64,000 nucleotides of DNA from NCBI RefSeq assembly GCF_040676675.1, contig NZ_JBFAPK010000043.1, positions 11,446 through 75,445 of the forward strand, in the 5' to 3' direction. The translations under genes and the position numbers were made by a program. This stretch comes from JBFAPK01 sp040676675 (GTDB taxonomy: Bacteria > Actinomycetota > Actinomycetes > Mycobacteriales > Micromonosporaceae). The notes under the pieces are model-generated. The model had not been told where the DNA came from, ran no database searches, and was given only the letters and a program-made list of their open reading frames with translations. This document shows positions 32,763-40,920 of this stretch, in pieces. The first letter of the stretch is position 1. Every line of letters starts with the position of its first letter.

Positions 32763-34051
32763 AGCGCCTTCTCCACCTCCCGCTCCGCGTCCCGAACCCG
32801 AATCTCTCCGGACATTAGCTTCGGCAGCAACATCTCTCGCAGGACAGCCAATCGCTGCGATTCCGCAGCTGCCGCCAATGCCCTGTTCACATTCGGCAAT
32901 GCAATACGGTCGAACCTTTCTAGAAGATGAGTAGGTGGCTGAATCAAGGGGAGTTCCTTAACCGCAGTCGAATTCAAGCCAGGAACAGCAACTCCAGTCC
33001 CCCGTAACCTCATTTCGTTCATCAGCGGATCGGACGACAACCAGTAATAGCCGAAGGCTTGGGTGAAGGGACTAGACATGCGGATACGGAAAACATGCTC
33101 ATTAATGCACGCCCGCTCAAACGGAAACCCATTCCCAAACATCGAAACATGCGGCTCAAACTTTCCGGGCCTACCACCGTCCTTGTAGAGCAAAATGTCA
33201 TGACTCTCAAGGACACCGCGCCTCATCGAGGCAAAAAATTCGTCTGGGACAAACTTGACCTTAGCATAATCAAACTTTGCCAGCTGAACAATGCTTTCGG
33301 CTCCAATGCTGGGAACGCCAGCAGTGTACGCACCAACACCACCACGCGGTCGCGTACCAGTCTCAAGAACAGCGATCGCCTCCCCTAGGGAGCGGATACG
33401 CCACTCGACCCCTAGGGATCCGTTCTCAGCCAAGAATCGCAACGCGTCATCGAATATTGCCCGAAAGACTGCAGCACCCAGCTCGTGAACTCCACCAACA
33501 ATACGCTCGTTGACCGCAATCTTGTCATCCAGCGCCCCAAGGACGTTCGCAATGGCTTGTTGTTCAGAGATGGTGGGGAGCGTTATTCGGAGACGACGCT
33601 GATCAGCGAGGCTGAGATACGGCGCCATATCAGTCCCGTGAGCAAGCGCAGACAACTGCGATGCAAACTCTAACCCCTTCGCCCAGTATCGGATGTAGCC
33701 ACTTGATAGTTTGCCAGGATCCTTACTGCGCCAATAACTGAGGTGCGGGGAGTAAACGAATGGCGGCAGCCCGTCCGGGACGTAACCGGTTCGACCAACA
33801 CTGTTCCCCTTGGTTGTTACGATGGTGTCGCCGGCTTGGCTAAGCTTCATTGAGACCCTGCTAGCCAGATGGTCATGGAAGCGCTCTGCAGTTCTCAATC
33901 TTTCAGGAGACATATCAAGAAGGGCAGCACGCAGAAAGACGGGGCCGGTTCCGCCCAACTCATCTAACTTCGCGCGATACCCATCACCGATCTCGAGAAT
34001 TCCATCTCGGATCAGATTCTCGAAAGAGTCCTTCCGCCACGACTCACGCAT
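32759..34051 (-). CDS. hsdS: Type I restriction-modification specificity subunit
   Basis: Two target-recognition domains (about residues 5-155 and 215-375), each followed by a conserved coiled-coil spacer: TISEQQAIANVLGALDDKIAVNERI and, at the C-terminus, FDRIALPNVNRALAAAAESQRLAVLREMLLPKLMSGEI. It sets the bipartite sequence read by HsdM and HsdR. The recognition domains are strikingly AT-richer than hsdM and hsdR, as expected for domains swapped between lineages. It overlaps hsdM by 8 bp (ATGCGTGA) and hsdR by 4 bp. 430 residues. Confidence 0.95.
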   Translation of the reverse strand: MRESWRKDSFENLIRDGILEIGDGYRAKLDELGGTGPVFLRAALLDMSPERLRTAERFHDHLASRVSMKLSQAGDTIVTTKGNSVGRTGYVPDGLPPFVYSPHLSYWRSKDPGKLSSGYIRYWAKGLEFASQLSALAHGTDMAPYLSLADQRRLRITLPTISEQQAIANVLGALDDKIAVNERIVGGVHELGAAVFRAIFDDALRFLAENGSLGVEWRIRSLGEAIAVLETGTRPRGGVGAYTAGVPSIGAESIVQLAKFDYAKVKFVPDEFFASMRRGVLESHDILLYKDGGRPGKFEPHVSMFGNGFPFERACINEHVFRIRMSSPFTQAFGYYWLSSDPLMNEMRLRGTGVAVPGLNSTAVKELPLIQPPTHLLERFDRIALPNVNRALAAAAESQRLAVLREMLLPKLMSGEIRVRDAEREVEKAL

Positions 34052-35657
34052 CGAGGCGCTCCAGTTGCGTACGGACTTCCTGCTCCAGACGAGCGGACTC
34101 GTCGAAGTGGGCGTACAGCTCCTTCTTCAGGCGTTCGATCTTGTCGGCGATCGGTTCGTCGTCGGAGTCGTCGACCAGCGCCGCGCCGACGTAGCGGCCC
34201 GGGGTCAGCACGTGGTCGTGCTGGCGGATCTCGTCCAGCGTCGCCGAGTAGCAGAAGCCGGGCTCGTCCTCGTACTTCAGACCCTCCACCCGGGCCGACG
34301 CGGTGCCGCGCCAGGCGTGGTAGGCGCCGGCGATCTTCGCGAGATCTTCGTTCGTGAGGACGCGCTCGGTGCGGTCGACCATCGTGCCCATGTTGCGGGC
34401 GTCGATGAAGAGCACCTCGCCGCGCCGGTCGGCGAGCTTCTTCGCCCCCTGCGGGCCCTTGTCCTTGGCGAAGAACCACAGGCAGGCCGGGATCTGCGTG
34501 GTACGGAAGAGCTGCGGCGGCAGCGCCACCATGCAGGCGACCAGGTCCGCCTCGACCATCGCGGCGCGGATCTCGCCCTCGCCGGACTGCTTCGACGACA
34601 TCGAACCGTTGGCGAGCACCACGCCGGCCGTACCGCGCTCGGCGAGCTTGGAGACGATGTGCTGCAGCCAGGCGAAGTTGGCGTTGCCGGCCGGCGGCGT
34701 GCCGTAGCGCCAGCGCGGGTCGTCGACCTTGCGGGACCAGTCCGACATGTTGAACGGCGGGTTCGCGAGCACGAAGTCGGCCTTCAGGTCCGGGTGCTTG
34801 TCGGCGTAGAAGGTGTCCTCCCACTTCGCCGCCAGGTCGCCGCCGATGCCGTGGATGGCGAGGTTCATCTTCGCCAGCCGCCAAGTGCGCTCGTTCGCCT
34901 CCTGGCCGTAGACGGCGATGTCGTCGCGCCGGCCGCGGTGGTTGAGCACGAACTTCTCGGCCTGCACGAACATGCCGCCCGACCCGCAGCACGGGTCGTA
35001 GACCCGCCCGGAGTACGGCTCCAGCACCCCGACCAGCAGCTTGACCACGCTCGCCGGGGTGTAGAACTCGCCGCCGCGCTTGCCCTCGGCGCGGGCGAAC
35101 TTCTCCAGAAAGTACTCGTAGACCTCGCCCAGCACGTCCCGGGCCGGCCGGTCCCCGTGGCCGGTGAACCGGGCGTCGGTGATGAGGTCGACCAGCTCGC
35201 CGAGCCGCCGCTGGTCCACGTTGTCCCGGTTGAAGATCTTCGAGAGTACGCCCTTGAGCGCGTCGTTGGACTTCATCACCGCGTCCATCGCGGCGTCGAG
35301 CAGCTTGCCGATCTCGCCGCCCTTGGCCCGCTCGGCCAGGTACGACCAGCGCGCCTCCTCCGGCACCCAGAAGACCCCGTGTCCGGCGTACTCGTCCGGG
35401 TCGCTGAGGAAGACGTCCCACCGCGACTCGGGGATGCCCTGGTCGCGCACCTCCTGGCGGATCTGCTCCCGGCGCTCCTCGAACGCGTCGGAGACGTACT
35501 TGAGAAAGACCAGGCCCAGGACGAAGTCCTTGTACTGCGCGGCGTCCATGGAGCCGCGCAGCTTGTCGGCGGCCTTCCACAGGGTGTCGCGCAGGTCGGC
35601 CATGGTCGGCATGCCGGGCAACGCGCTCTGCCCGTTGCCTTTTTTCCTGGGGGGCAT
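34044..35657 (-). CDS. hsdM: Type I restriction-modification methylase subunit
   Basis: N6-adenine methyltransferase. An N-terminal helical HsdM_N domain (about 20-165) precedes the catalytic fold with GGEFYTPASVVKLLV, SAM motif DPCCGSGGMF (221-230) and catalytic NPPF (299-302), all intact. 537 residues. The C-terminal helix ERLKKELYAHFDESARLEQEV contacts HsdS. ATG 35657 follows an AAGGAG site. It protects host DNA and works with HsdS as M2S. It is the second gene of the operon, 34 bp after the degenerate-methylase gene. Confidence 0.96.
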   Translation of the reverse strand: MPPRKKGNGQSALPGMPTMADLRDTLWKAADKLRGSMDAAQYKDFVLGLVFLKYVSDAFEERREQIRQEVRDQGIPESRWDVFLSDPDEYAGHGVFWVPEEARWSYLAERAKGGEIGKLLDAAMDAVMKSNDALKGVLSKIFNRDNVDQRRLGELVDLITDARFTGHGDRPARDVLGEVYEYFLEKFARAEGKRGGEFYTPASVVKLLVGVLEPYSGRVYDPCCGSGGMFVQAEKFVLNHRGRRDDIAVYGQEANERTWRLAKMNLAIHGIGGDLAAKWEDTFYADKHPDLKADFVLANPPFNMSDWSRKVDDPRWRYGTPPAGNANFAWLQHIVSKLAERGTAGVVLANGSMSSKQSGEGEIRAAMVEADLVACMVALPPQLFRTTQIPACLWFFAKDKGPQGAKKLADRRGEVLFIDARNMGTMVDRTERVLTNEDLAKIAGAYHAWRGTASARVEGLKYEDEPGFCYSATLDEIRQHDHVLTPGRYVGAALVDDSDDEPIADKIERLKKELYAHFDESARLEQEVRTQLERLDA

Positions 35658-35691
35658 GGTGCTCCTTGTTCGTGTTGCGGATCAGTCAGTG

Positions 35692-37827
35692 TTACGAGTT
35701 CGCTCGGGGGGAGCCATCCGCCGGATGGCTACCGGTCATCGTCAGCTTGCCGTCGGTGACGCCCGACACGGCGAGCCGGCAGAGTTCATCGAGCAGTTCC
35801 ACTTCGCGCCGGGCCAGGTCGCGGCGCGCGTCCGCCGCCGCGAGCAGCGCGTCGAGCCGGGCCACCTCGGCCGGCGGCAGGATGGGAACCTGCAGATCAG
35901 TCAGGCGGGCGGCGGCCCGTACGGCCCCGGGTGCCCGTTCACCCGGCGTGGCGTCCAGCAGCGCCGCCAGTACCCGTGGGGTGAACCGCTCGCGCTCGGT
36001 GGTCGGGACGCGCAGCACCCGAGCCGGAAACTCGACAACCGAAAAACCCTGCTCGTCCCGATACACCGCGAGGTGCGGCGTCATGGTGACCACGAGGTCT
36101 TCCGGCTCGGTGAGCCGTACCCGGGGGTAGCGCTCGGCGAGCACACCTCGGTCAATGCGGCGCGCACCGATCCGCGCCTGCCCGGTCACCTCCGTCGGCC
36201 CGAGCACCGGATGGTGCCCGTCGGCGGTGACGTCCGCCGCCGCAATCCGGGCGCCCTTGAGCAGCACGAATTGGCCGGTCCGGATCAGGACGCCGATCGG
36301 TTGCGTCGCAGCCGGCGACCCGTCGTCCCGGGCCCCCAGATCGGCGCGCAGTTGTGGGCGGGGCTCGGCGAGCTTGTTGAGCGCCACCTCCAACTCGGTG
36401 GCCTCGGCCACCACGGCCCGACCGTCGCGCAGCCGGTCACGGATACTGGCGGGAGGCCGTGCGGTCAGTGGCCGCCGGGGCACCACCAGGTCGGCGATTT
36501 TGACCTGGCTCGCGTACGCACGCAGGTGCTCGTCCGGCCGGTGACCGTTGCGCCGCCAGGTGGTGATGTCCCAGACCAGGGTCTCGACGACCTCGTCGCT
36601 CAGCAGCCGGTCCGACACGTCGGCGAGCAGCACCCGCCCCTGCCAGGGCGACGGGTCCTCCCGGCGTAGGACCCAGAGCGCGGTCTGGTAGCCGGGCCGG
36701 TACGGCACCACTCCGCCGGGCAGTTTCACCACCGCCTCCACCCGGCCACTACGCAGCAGGTGGTCGCGGGTGCGGGCCGCCTTCCGGTACGGGGCCAGCC
36801 CGTCGATCAGCAGTTCCGCCGGCCCGAGCACCACCGCGGTCTGCCCGGGCGTGAGCGAGTCCGTCGCCTCGGCCACCGCCGCCAGCGGATCGCTGTCGCC
36901 ACGTTCCTCGGCCGGCTGGTAGGGCAGCCGGACGACCAGCACGTCGGGCGGGTCGGCGTCCGTCGGCAGGTGGGCCCCGATCTCGACCCGGCGCTCGCCC
37001 GACGGCACTCCGTGCACGGCGAGCCGACGTCGGGTGATCCGGGCCAGGAAGGGGTCCGGCTCGGCGGCGACCACGGTCGACGAGACCTCCTCGCCCAACT
37101 CGGCCCGTACCGCCATCAGCAGGTCGCCGGCGCCGGCCGCCGCGTCCGCGAGGTGCAGATGTCCGTGGCGGTCGCCGCGCTCCCGAGCATCGGACAGGCC
37201 GGCGATGAGCCGGGCGAGCGGTGGGATAACCGCGTCCGCGTAGAGCGCCGGGACGTTGAACCTGCGCCGCGCGGCCAGCACCCGCTCGTACGCCCTCGGG
37301 CAGTCCCACGCCGCCTCGACCAGCTCGTCGACCACGCCCGGCAGCCACGCGGCGTCGCCGGGCAGGGCGTCGATCTCCGTACGCAGCAGTTCGTCCTCCC
37401 AGTCGACCTGGGCCGCCCGCTCGCGGAGAGCGGGGATGACGTGGCGTGCGGACTGGCCCGACGGATGCAACGGCTCGTCGTCGAGGTGACGCAGGCAGAT
37501 CAGCGCGGTGATCGCCGCGATCAGCTCGGTCGGGGTCAACGCGCGGCGTCTGGCCCCGACAGCGGCCGAGGGCGCGGCGAGCGCGAGGCAGGAGAGTAGG
37601 TACAGCCGCAGGTCCGGCTCGATCTGCGCGCGCTCGACCCGACCGCTGGCGACCAGCCAGTCCACCACCTGCCCGGCGTCGAAGAGCGGCCGGCCGCGGT
37701 TGGTGTCGACCGGGGCGGGAAAGTCGGCGTGGCGGCGGCGCCAGGTGGTCACGACGGGTCGCCGTACGCCGGAGAGTTCGGCTATCTCCGGCAGGGAGAT
37801 GAGCGTAACGTCGCTCGCGCCGCTCAT
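35692..37827 (-). CDS. HTH / degenerate N6-methylase / specificity-like fusion
   Basis: 711 residues. About 8-60: helix-turn-helix ISLPEIAELSGVRRPVVTTWRR. About 70-400: the helical and Rossmann parts of an N6-adenine methylase, but motif I reads DAAAGAGDLL (228-237) where DPxCGSG is expected, and the catalytic NPPY position reads RLPY (300-303). Both active-site motifs are thus changed, and methylation is unlikely. About 450-700: a specificity-subunit-like region (TGQFVLLKGARI, TDLQVPILPPAEVARLDALL with a terminal coiled coil). ATG 37827 has GGGAGGTGG in front. As first gene of the restriction operon it could be a DNA-binding controller or an accessory sensor. Intact HTH-methylases of this layout exist in actinobacteria. 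Confidence 0.8.
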   Translation of the reverse strand: MSGASDVTLISLPEIAELSGVRRPVVTTWRRRHADFPAPVDTNRGRPLFDAGQVVDWLVASGRVERAQIEPDLRLYLLSCLALAAPSAAVGARRRALTPTELIAAITALICLRHLDDEPLHPSGQSARHVIPALRERAAQVDWEDELLRTEIDALPGDAAWLPGVVDELVEAAWDCPRAYERVLAARRRFNVPALYADAVIPPLARLIAGLSDARERGDRHGHLHLADAAAGAGDLLMAVRAELGEEVSSTVVAAEPDPFLARITRRRLAVHGVPSGERRVEIGAHLPTDADPPDVLVVRLPYQPAEERGDSDPLAAVAEATDSLTPGQTAVVLGPAELLIDGLAPYRKAARTRDHLLRSGRVEAVVKLPGGVVPYRPGYQTALWVLRREDPSPWQGRVLLADVSDRLLSDEVVETLVWDITTWRRNGHRPDEHLRAYASQVKIADLVVPRRPLTARPPASIRDRLRDGRAVVAEATELEVALNKLAEPRPQLRADLGARDDGSPAATQPIGVLIRTGQFVLLKGARIAAADVTADGHHPVLGPTEVTGQARIGARRIDRGVLAERYPRVRLTEPEDLVVTMTPHLAVYRDEQGFSVVEFPARVLRVPTTERERFTPRVLAALLDATPGERAPGAVRAAARLTDLQVPILPPAEVARLDALLAAADARRDLARREVELLDELCRLAVSGVTDGKLTMTGSHPADGSPRANS

Positions 37828-37868
37828 GGTCCACCTCCCCGTACCGTGCGTTGATTTGCGGTCCCATG

Positions 37869-37928
37869 AGACTAGGTGACCCCTCTGCGCCGAAGCTACT
37901 CGGCACGCTGATAACCGGGGTTATCAGC
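37869..37928. promoter_or_regulatory. Restriction-operon promoter and 22-bp palindrome
   Basis: TAGTCT (complement of 37869-37874) is a -10 candidate about 40 bases before the ATG at 37827. Further upstream, GCTGATAACC (37907-37916), two G residues and GGTTATCAGC (37919-37928) make a perfect palindrome with 10-bp arms in the divergent promoter region. A dimeric regulator site is likely; the HTH of the first operon gene is a candidate binder. Confidence 0.55.
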
Positions 37929-37952
37929 GCCTGGAGACTCAAGAGCTCGCTT

Positions 37953-37980
37953 TAACCCGGGTTGATTGCTGTCATCAATC
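37953..37980. promoter_or_regulatory. Second inverted repeats in the divergent region
   Basis: AACCCGGGTT is a perfect 10-bp palindrome at about 37954-37963. It is followed by GATTG (37964-37968), seven bases and CAATC (37976-37980). They lie 65-90 bases before the lipoprotein start and may be operators for that gene. The evidence is symmetry only. Confidence 0.35.
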
Positions 37981-38045
37981 GGCATCGACCGCCGATCCCT
38001 CATCGAGCCGGTGCGCGCTTCCCCAACTCCGGAGGACCTACTGAC

Positions 38046-38609
38046 ATGCGCAAGATGACGATCCCCGCCCTGATCCTCGCCGCCACCGTCGTGCTCGGCT
38101 GCGGCGCCGGAACCACCGGGACCAGCGGCTCCGACGACACGACCAAGGGACAGAGCCAGGGACAGGACGACAAGGTCGGCAAGAACGACGACAAGCAGAA
38201 GCCGGCCGAGACCGCGAAGGTCGGCGACAAGGCCCGGGACGGCAAGTTCGAGTTCGTCGTCAGGTCCAGCAAGTGCGGCGTCGCCAAACTCGGCACCGAC
38301 CTGCTCGGCGAGCGGGCCCAGGGCCAGTTCTGCCTGGTCACCGTCACGGTGAAGAACATCGGCAAGGAGTCACAGCTGTTCAGCGACAGCAGCCAGAAGG
38401 CGTACGACGCCAAGGGCACCGAGTTCTCCACCGACACCGCCGCCGCGATCTACGCCAACAAGAACGCCGACACGTTCCTCAACGACATCAATCCCGGCAA
38501 CCAGGTGACCGGCGTCCTCGTCTTCGACATCCCGAAGGACGTCAAGCTCAGCAAGCTGGAGCTGCACGACTCGCCGTTCTCCGGCGGCGTCACCGTCACG
38601 CTCAGCTGA
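38046..38609 (+). CDS. Lipoprotein with a DUF4352-like beta-sandwich
   Basis: The signal peptide ends in the lipobox VVLGC (Cys at residue 19). A Gly/Ser/Lys/Asp/Gln-rich linker (about 20-58) is followed by an immunoglobulin-like domain: KFEFVVRSSKCGV, QFCLVTVTVKNIGKES, TFLNDINPGNQVTGVLVFDIP, a pattern typical of DUF4352 (telokin-like) domains. The two Cys in the domain could form a disulfide. It is anchored outside the membrane, with unknown function. ATG 38046 is preceded by GGAGG at 10 bases. 187 residues. It is divergent from the restriction operon. Confidence 0.85.
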   Translation: MRKMTIPALILAATVVLGCGAGTTGTSGSDDTTKGQSQGQDDKVGKNDDKQKPAETAKVGDKARDGKFEFVVRSSKCGVAKLGTDLLGERAQGQFCLVTVTVKNIGKESQLFSDSSQKAYDAKGTEFSTDTAAAIYANKNADTFLNDINPGNQVTGVLVFDIPKDVKLSKLELHDSPFSGGVTVTLS

Positions 38610-38759
38610 TCCGCAGCCGGCACTCCCCTGCCCGCTGCCGCGTGGACCGGGGACGGGCCCGCGACACCCGTCCCCGGTCCATCGTCCGGTTCGGAACTCC
38701 CACTCGGAGCCTCCGCTTCCCCGTAACGCCGCATGACTCTCGCCGCGAAGGAGAACACC

Positions 38760-40541
38760 ATGCCGAAAGCGACCCAACGCGCCCGAACCAGACCACCGAG
38801 CAGACCGGCCGCCCGCCGGGACAACCGGCGGCCATCGAACGAGCAGGGCGCGCTCTTCGACCTGGACCCGCCGGTCGACCTGGACCTGCCGAAACCACCC
38901 GTCGAGACGTACCTGACCTCGGTCTACCAGCTCGACGGCGTACCGGCGACGGCCGACAGCCTGCACGACGCGCTGAACCATCGCTACCTGCGGGAAAACG
39001 ATCTCTCGATCGAACCTCGGCTGGTGGCCGACGCGCCGGCCCTGCTGGTTCATGGCACCGTGCCGCGGGAGCGGGCCGAGTGGTGCGACGTGCTCGCCCG
39101 GTTGACCGGCGAGCCGGTCGCACTCGGCTACAGCAACGCCGGGGCCGCCCTGCTCGTCGCGGTCGGCGACCGGGTGTACGCGCTGACCTACGGCGTCCTC
39201 GGCCGGCACCTGATCGACCTGGCTCGGATCAACACGGGGTTCGGCATCGGCTTCGCGGTCCGCTCGCTCGCGCCCAAGACGATCAAGCGGGTACGTCGCC
39301 GCGTGCTCGGCACCTCCGGCCGCGTCGACCGGAACCTGGTACCGGCCGGCGCCCACATCCGGACCTACGGGATCGACAAGTGGGGCGAAATCGTCGGCCA
39401 GCTCTGCGGACCGACCGACAACCCTCGGCTCGCCGTCTGCCGGTCCACCGGACGCCCGACCCTCGTCGAGGGCAGCGACGCCCTGCGCCTGCACCTGGCG
39501 GTCGAGCCGGAACACCTGATCAGCGACCTGCGGGAAATCGACCGGGTATGCCGGCAGGAGCCGCCCTACGCCGACCTGGAGTTCATCACCCAGATCCGGC
39601 CGGTCTCGCCCCGCGATCCGCGTCTGCCGGACCTGGAGAAGCAGCTCGACGAACTGCTCGGACTGCCGGATCCGCCGGAGATCGGCCTGGCCGTGCCGGA
39701 CCAGGTCGTCGAGTCCTACCACGGGGTGCGGTCGTACCGGCTGCGCGTGCCGAAGTCGGGGTCGCGGAAGACCCACCACCTCGGCGAGGTCAGTCTCGAC
39801 ACGGTGCTCGCCCGGACCCAGAGGGTGCCGGTCGGTGACCGGTGGAACGCGCTGCGGACCGCCCCGCTCACCGTCTACGCCGATCAGGCGGGCGAGGAGC
39901 TGATCACGGAAACGCCGGCGTCCCGGTGGATCACCGCACAGCTCGCGTCCGGGTCGAGCCAACTGCTGCTGCAGGACGGCCACTGGTTCGAGATCGGCGA
40001 CAAGCACCGCGAGTTCCTGCGGAAGGAGATCGACGAGATCCTGACCCGGCCGAGTGGCATCGTGCTGCCGCCCTGGCGGCGCGGGGACAACGAACACGCC
40101 TACAACGAGTCGGCCGAGCGGGCCGGAACCGGCCTGGTGATGCTGGACTGGACGCTGCTCAGAACGGCACAGCACGGCCGGGGCTTCGAGGCGTGCGACC
40201 TGCTCGGTCCGGACAACGAGTTGATCCACGTCAAGCGGGCCGACCGCAGCGCCCCGCTGAGTCACCTCTTCGCGCAGGGCATGGTGTCGGTCGACGCGCT
40301 CACCCACGAGGCGGACGCCCGCGAGGCCCTGGTCTGGACGGTCCGGCAGCGGCGTCCCGGGCACCCCATCGACCTGAATTTCCGGCCGCGAAAGGTCGTC
40401 TACGCGATCATGCTCGATCCGGGCCGGCCGTTCACCGCCGGTTCGTTGTTCACGTTCGCCCAGGTCGCGCTCTACCGCGCCGTGAAGTCGCTGCGAGCCG
40501 ATGGCCTCGACGTAGAGGTGGTCGGCATCCCGTCTTGCTAG
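38760..40541 (+). CDS. TIGR04141/DUF6119-like sporadically distributed protein
   Basis: 593 residues. After a basic/disordered start (1-45), the YLTSVYQLDGV region opens the conserved part. GVLGRHLIDLARINTGFGIGFAVR and the C-terminal block EACDLLGPDNELIHVKRADRS followed by APLSHLFAQGMVSVDAL are the hallmarks of the TIGR04141 family. That family occurs patchily and often near restriction or other defence genes; its biochemical role is unknown to me. ATG 38760 follows AAGGAG by six bases. It lies 150 bp after the lipoprotein gene and shares its strand. A nucleic-acid-linked defence role is plausible from context only. Confidence 0.8.
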   Translation: MPKATQRARTRPPSRPAARRDNRRPSNEQGALFDLDPPVDLDLPKPPVETYLTSVYQLDGVPATADSLHDALNHRYLRENDLSIEPRLVADAPALLVHGTVPRERAEWCDVLARLTGEPVALGYSNAGAALLVAVGDRVYALTYGVLGRHLIDLARINTGFGIGFAVRSLAPKTIKRVRRRVLGTSGRVDRNLVPAGAHIRTYGIDKWGEIVGQLCGPTDNPRLAVCRSTGRPTLVEGSDALRLHLAVEPEHLISDLREIDRVCRQEPPYADLEFITQIRPVSPRDPRLPDLEKQLDELLGLPDPPEIGLAVPDQVVESYHGVRSYRLRVPKSGSRKTHHLGEVSLDTVLARTQRVPVGDRWNALRTAPLTVYADQAGEELITETPASRWITAQLASGSSQLLLQDGHWFEIGDKHREFLRKEIDEILTRPSGIVLPPWRRGDNEHAYNESAERAGTGLVMLDWTLLRTAQHGRGFEACDLLGPDNELIHVKRADRSAPLSHLFAQGMVSVDALTHEADAREALVWTVRQRRPGHPIDLNFRPRKVVYAIMLDPGRPFTAGSLFTFAQVALYRAVKSLRADGLDVEVVGIPSC

Positions 40542-40597
40542 GGCGCTCGGGTCGCGGAGGCGTCGGATCCCGCAGGGTCGTCTCGGCGGGAAAGCAC

Positions 40598-40792
40598 GGG
40601 CTGGGACCGAGGTACGTCGGCCCCGGCCCGTGGCTTAGCAGGCCGAACCGCCGAGCAGCGAGCGGTCAGCGCCGGAAGGCGTCGATGGCGGTCATCAGAA
40701 TCGGCCGGGCGCAGAGGTCGTACAGCTCGCCCATGATTCGGTGTGCGTCCACCCGGACGACCACAATCTGCGCGACCGCGCTGTGGTGGCGA
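40598..40792 (-). pseudogene. Diverged duplicate of the hisG 3' end and its flank
   Basis: On the minus strand VVVRVDAHRIMGELYDLCA and then RPILMTAIDAFRR ends at TGA 40666. The real HisG C-terminus reads VVRADVHRIMDELYDLGA then RAILVTAIDACRL. The similarity continues about 70 bp beyond the stop (ACGGGCTGGGACC here versus ACGGGCCGGGACC at the true locus). About 190 bp is therefore duplicated, at visibly reduced identity, as a direct repeat 2.7 kb from hisG. Only the kinase gene lies between the copies. It lacks a start and the first 250 codons of hisG. Confidence 0.85.
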
Positions 40793-40920
40793 TGGCGTGG
40801 CCGGTCTTCGTTCGAGACACCCGCGGCTGGCCTCCAACGACGCACTGCGGGGCTCTGCCGGGTCGAATCGTGCGTTACGGTCGGGGCGCCCGCACGAGCG
40901 GTTCCCCGACGGGAGGGTCT

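Noticed and set aside
40741..40920. 60-codon N-terminal extension of the Ser/Thr kinase
   Set aside because: It would be translated from antisense hisG-duplicate DNA; GTG 40921 has a strong ribosome site and begins at the kinase domain.
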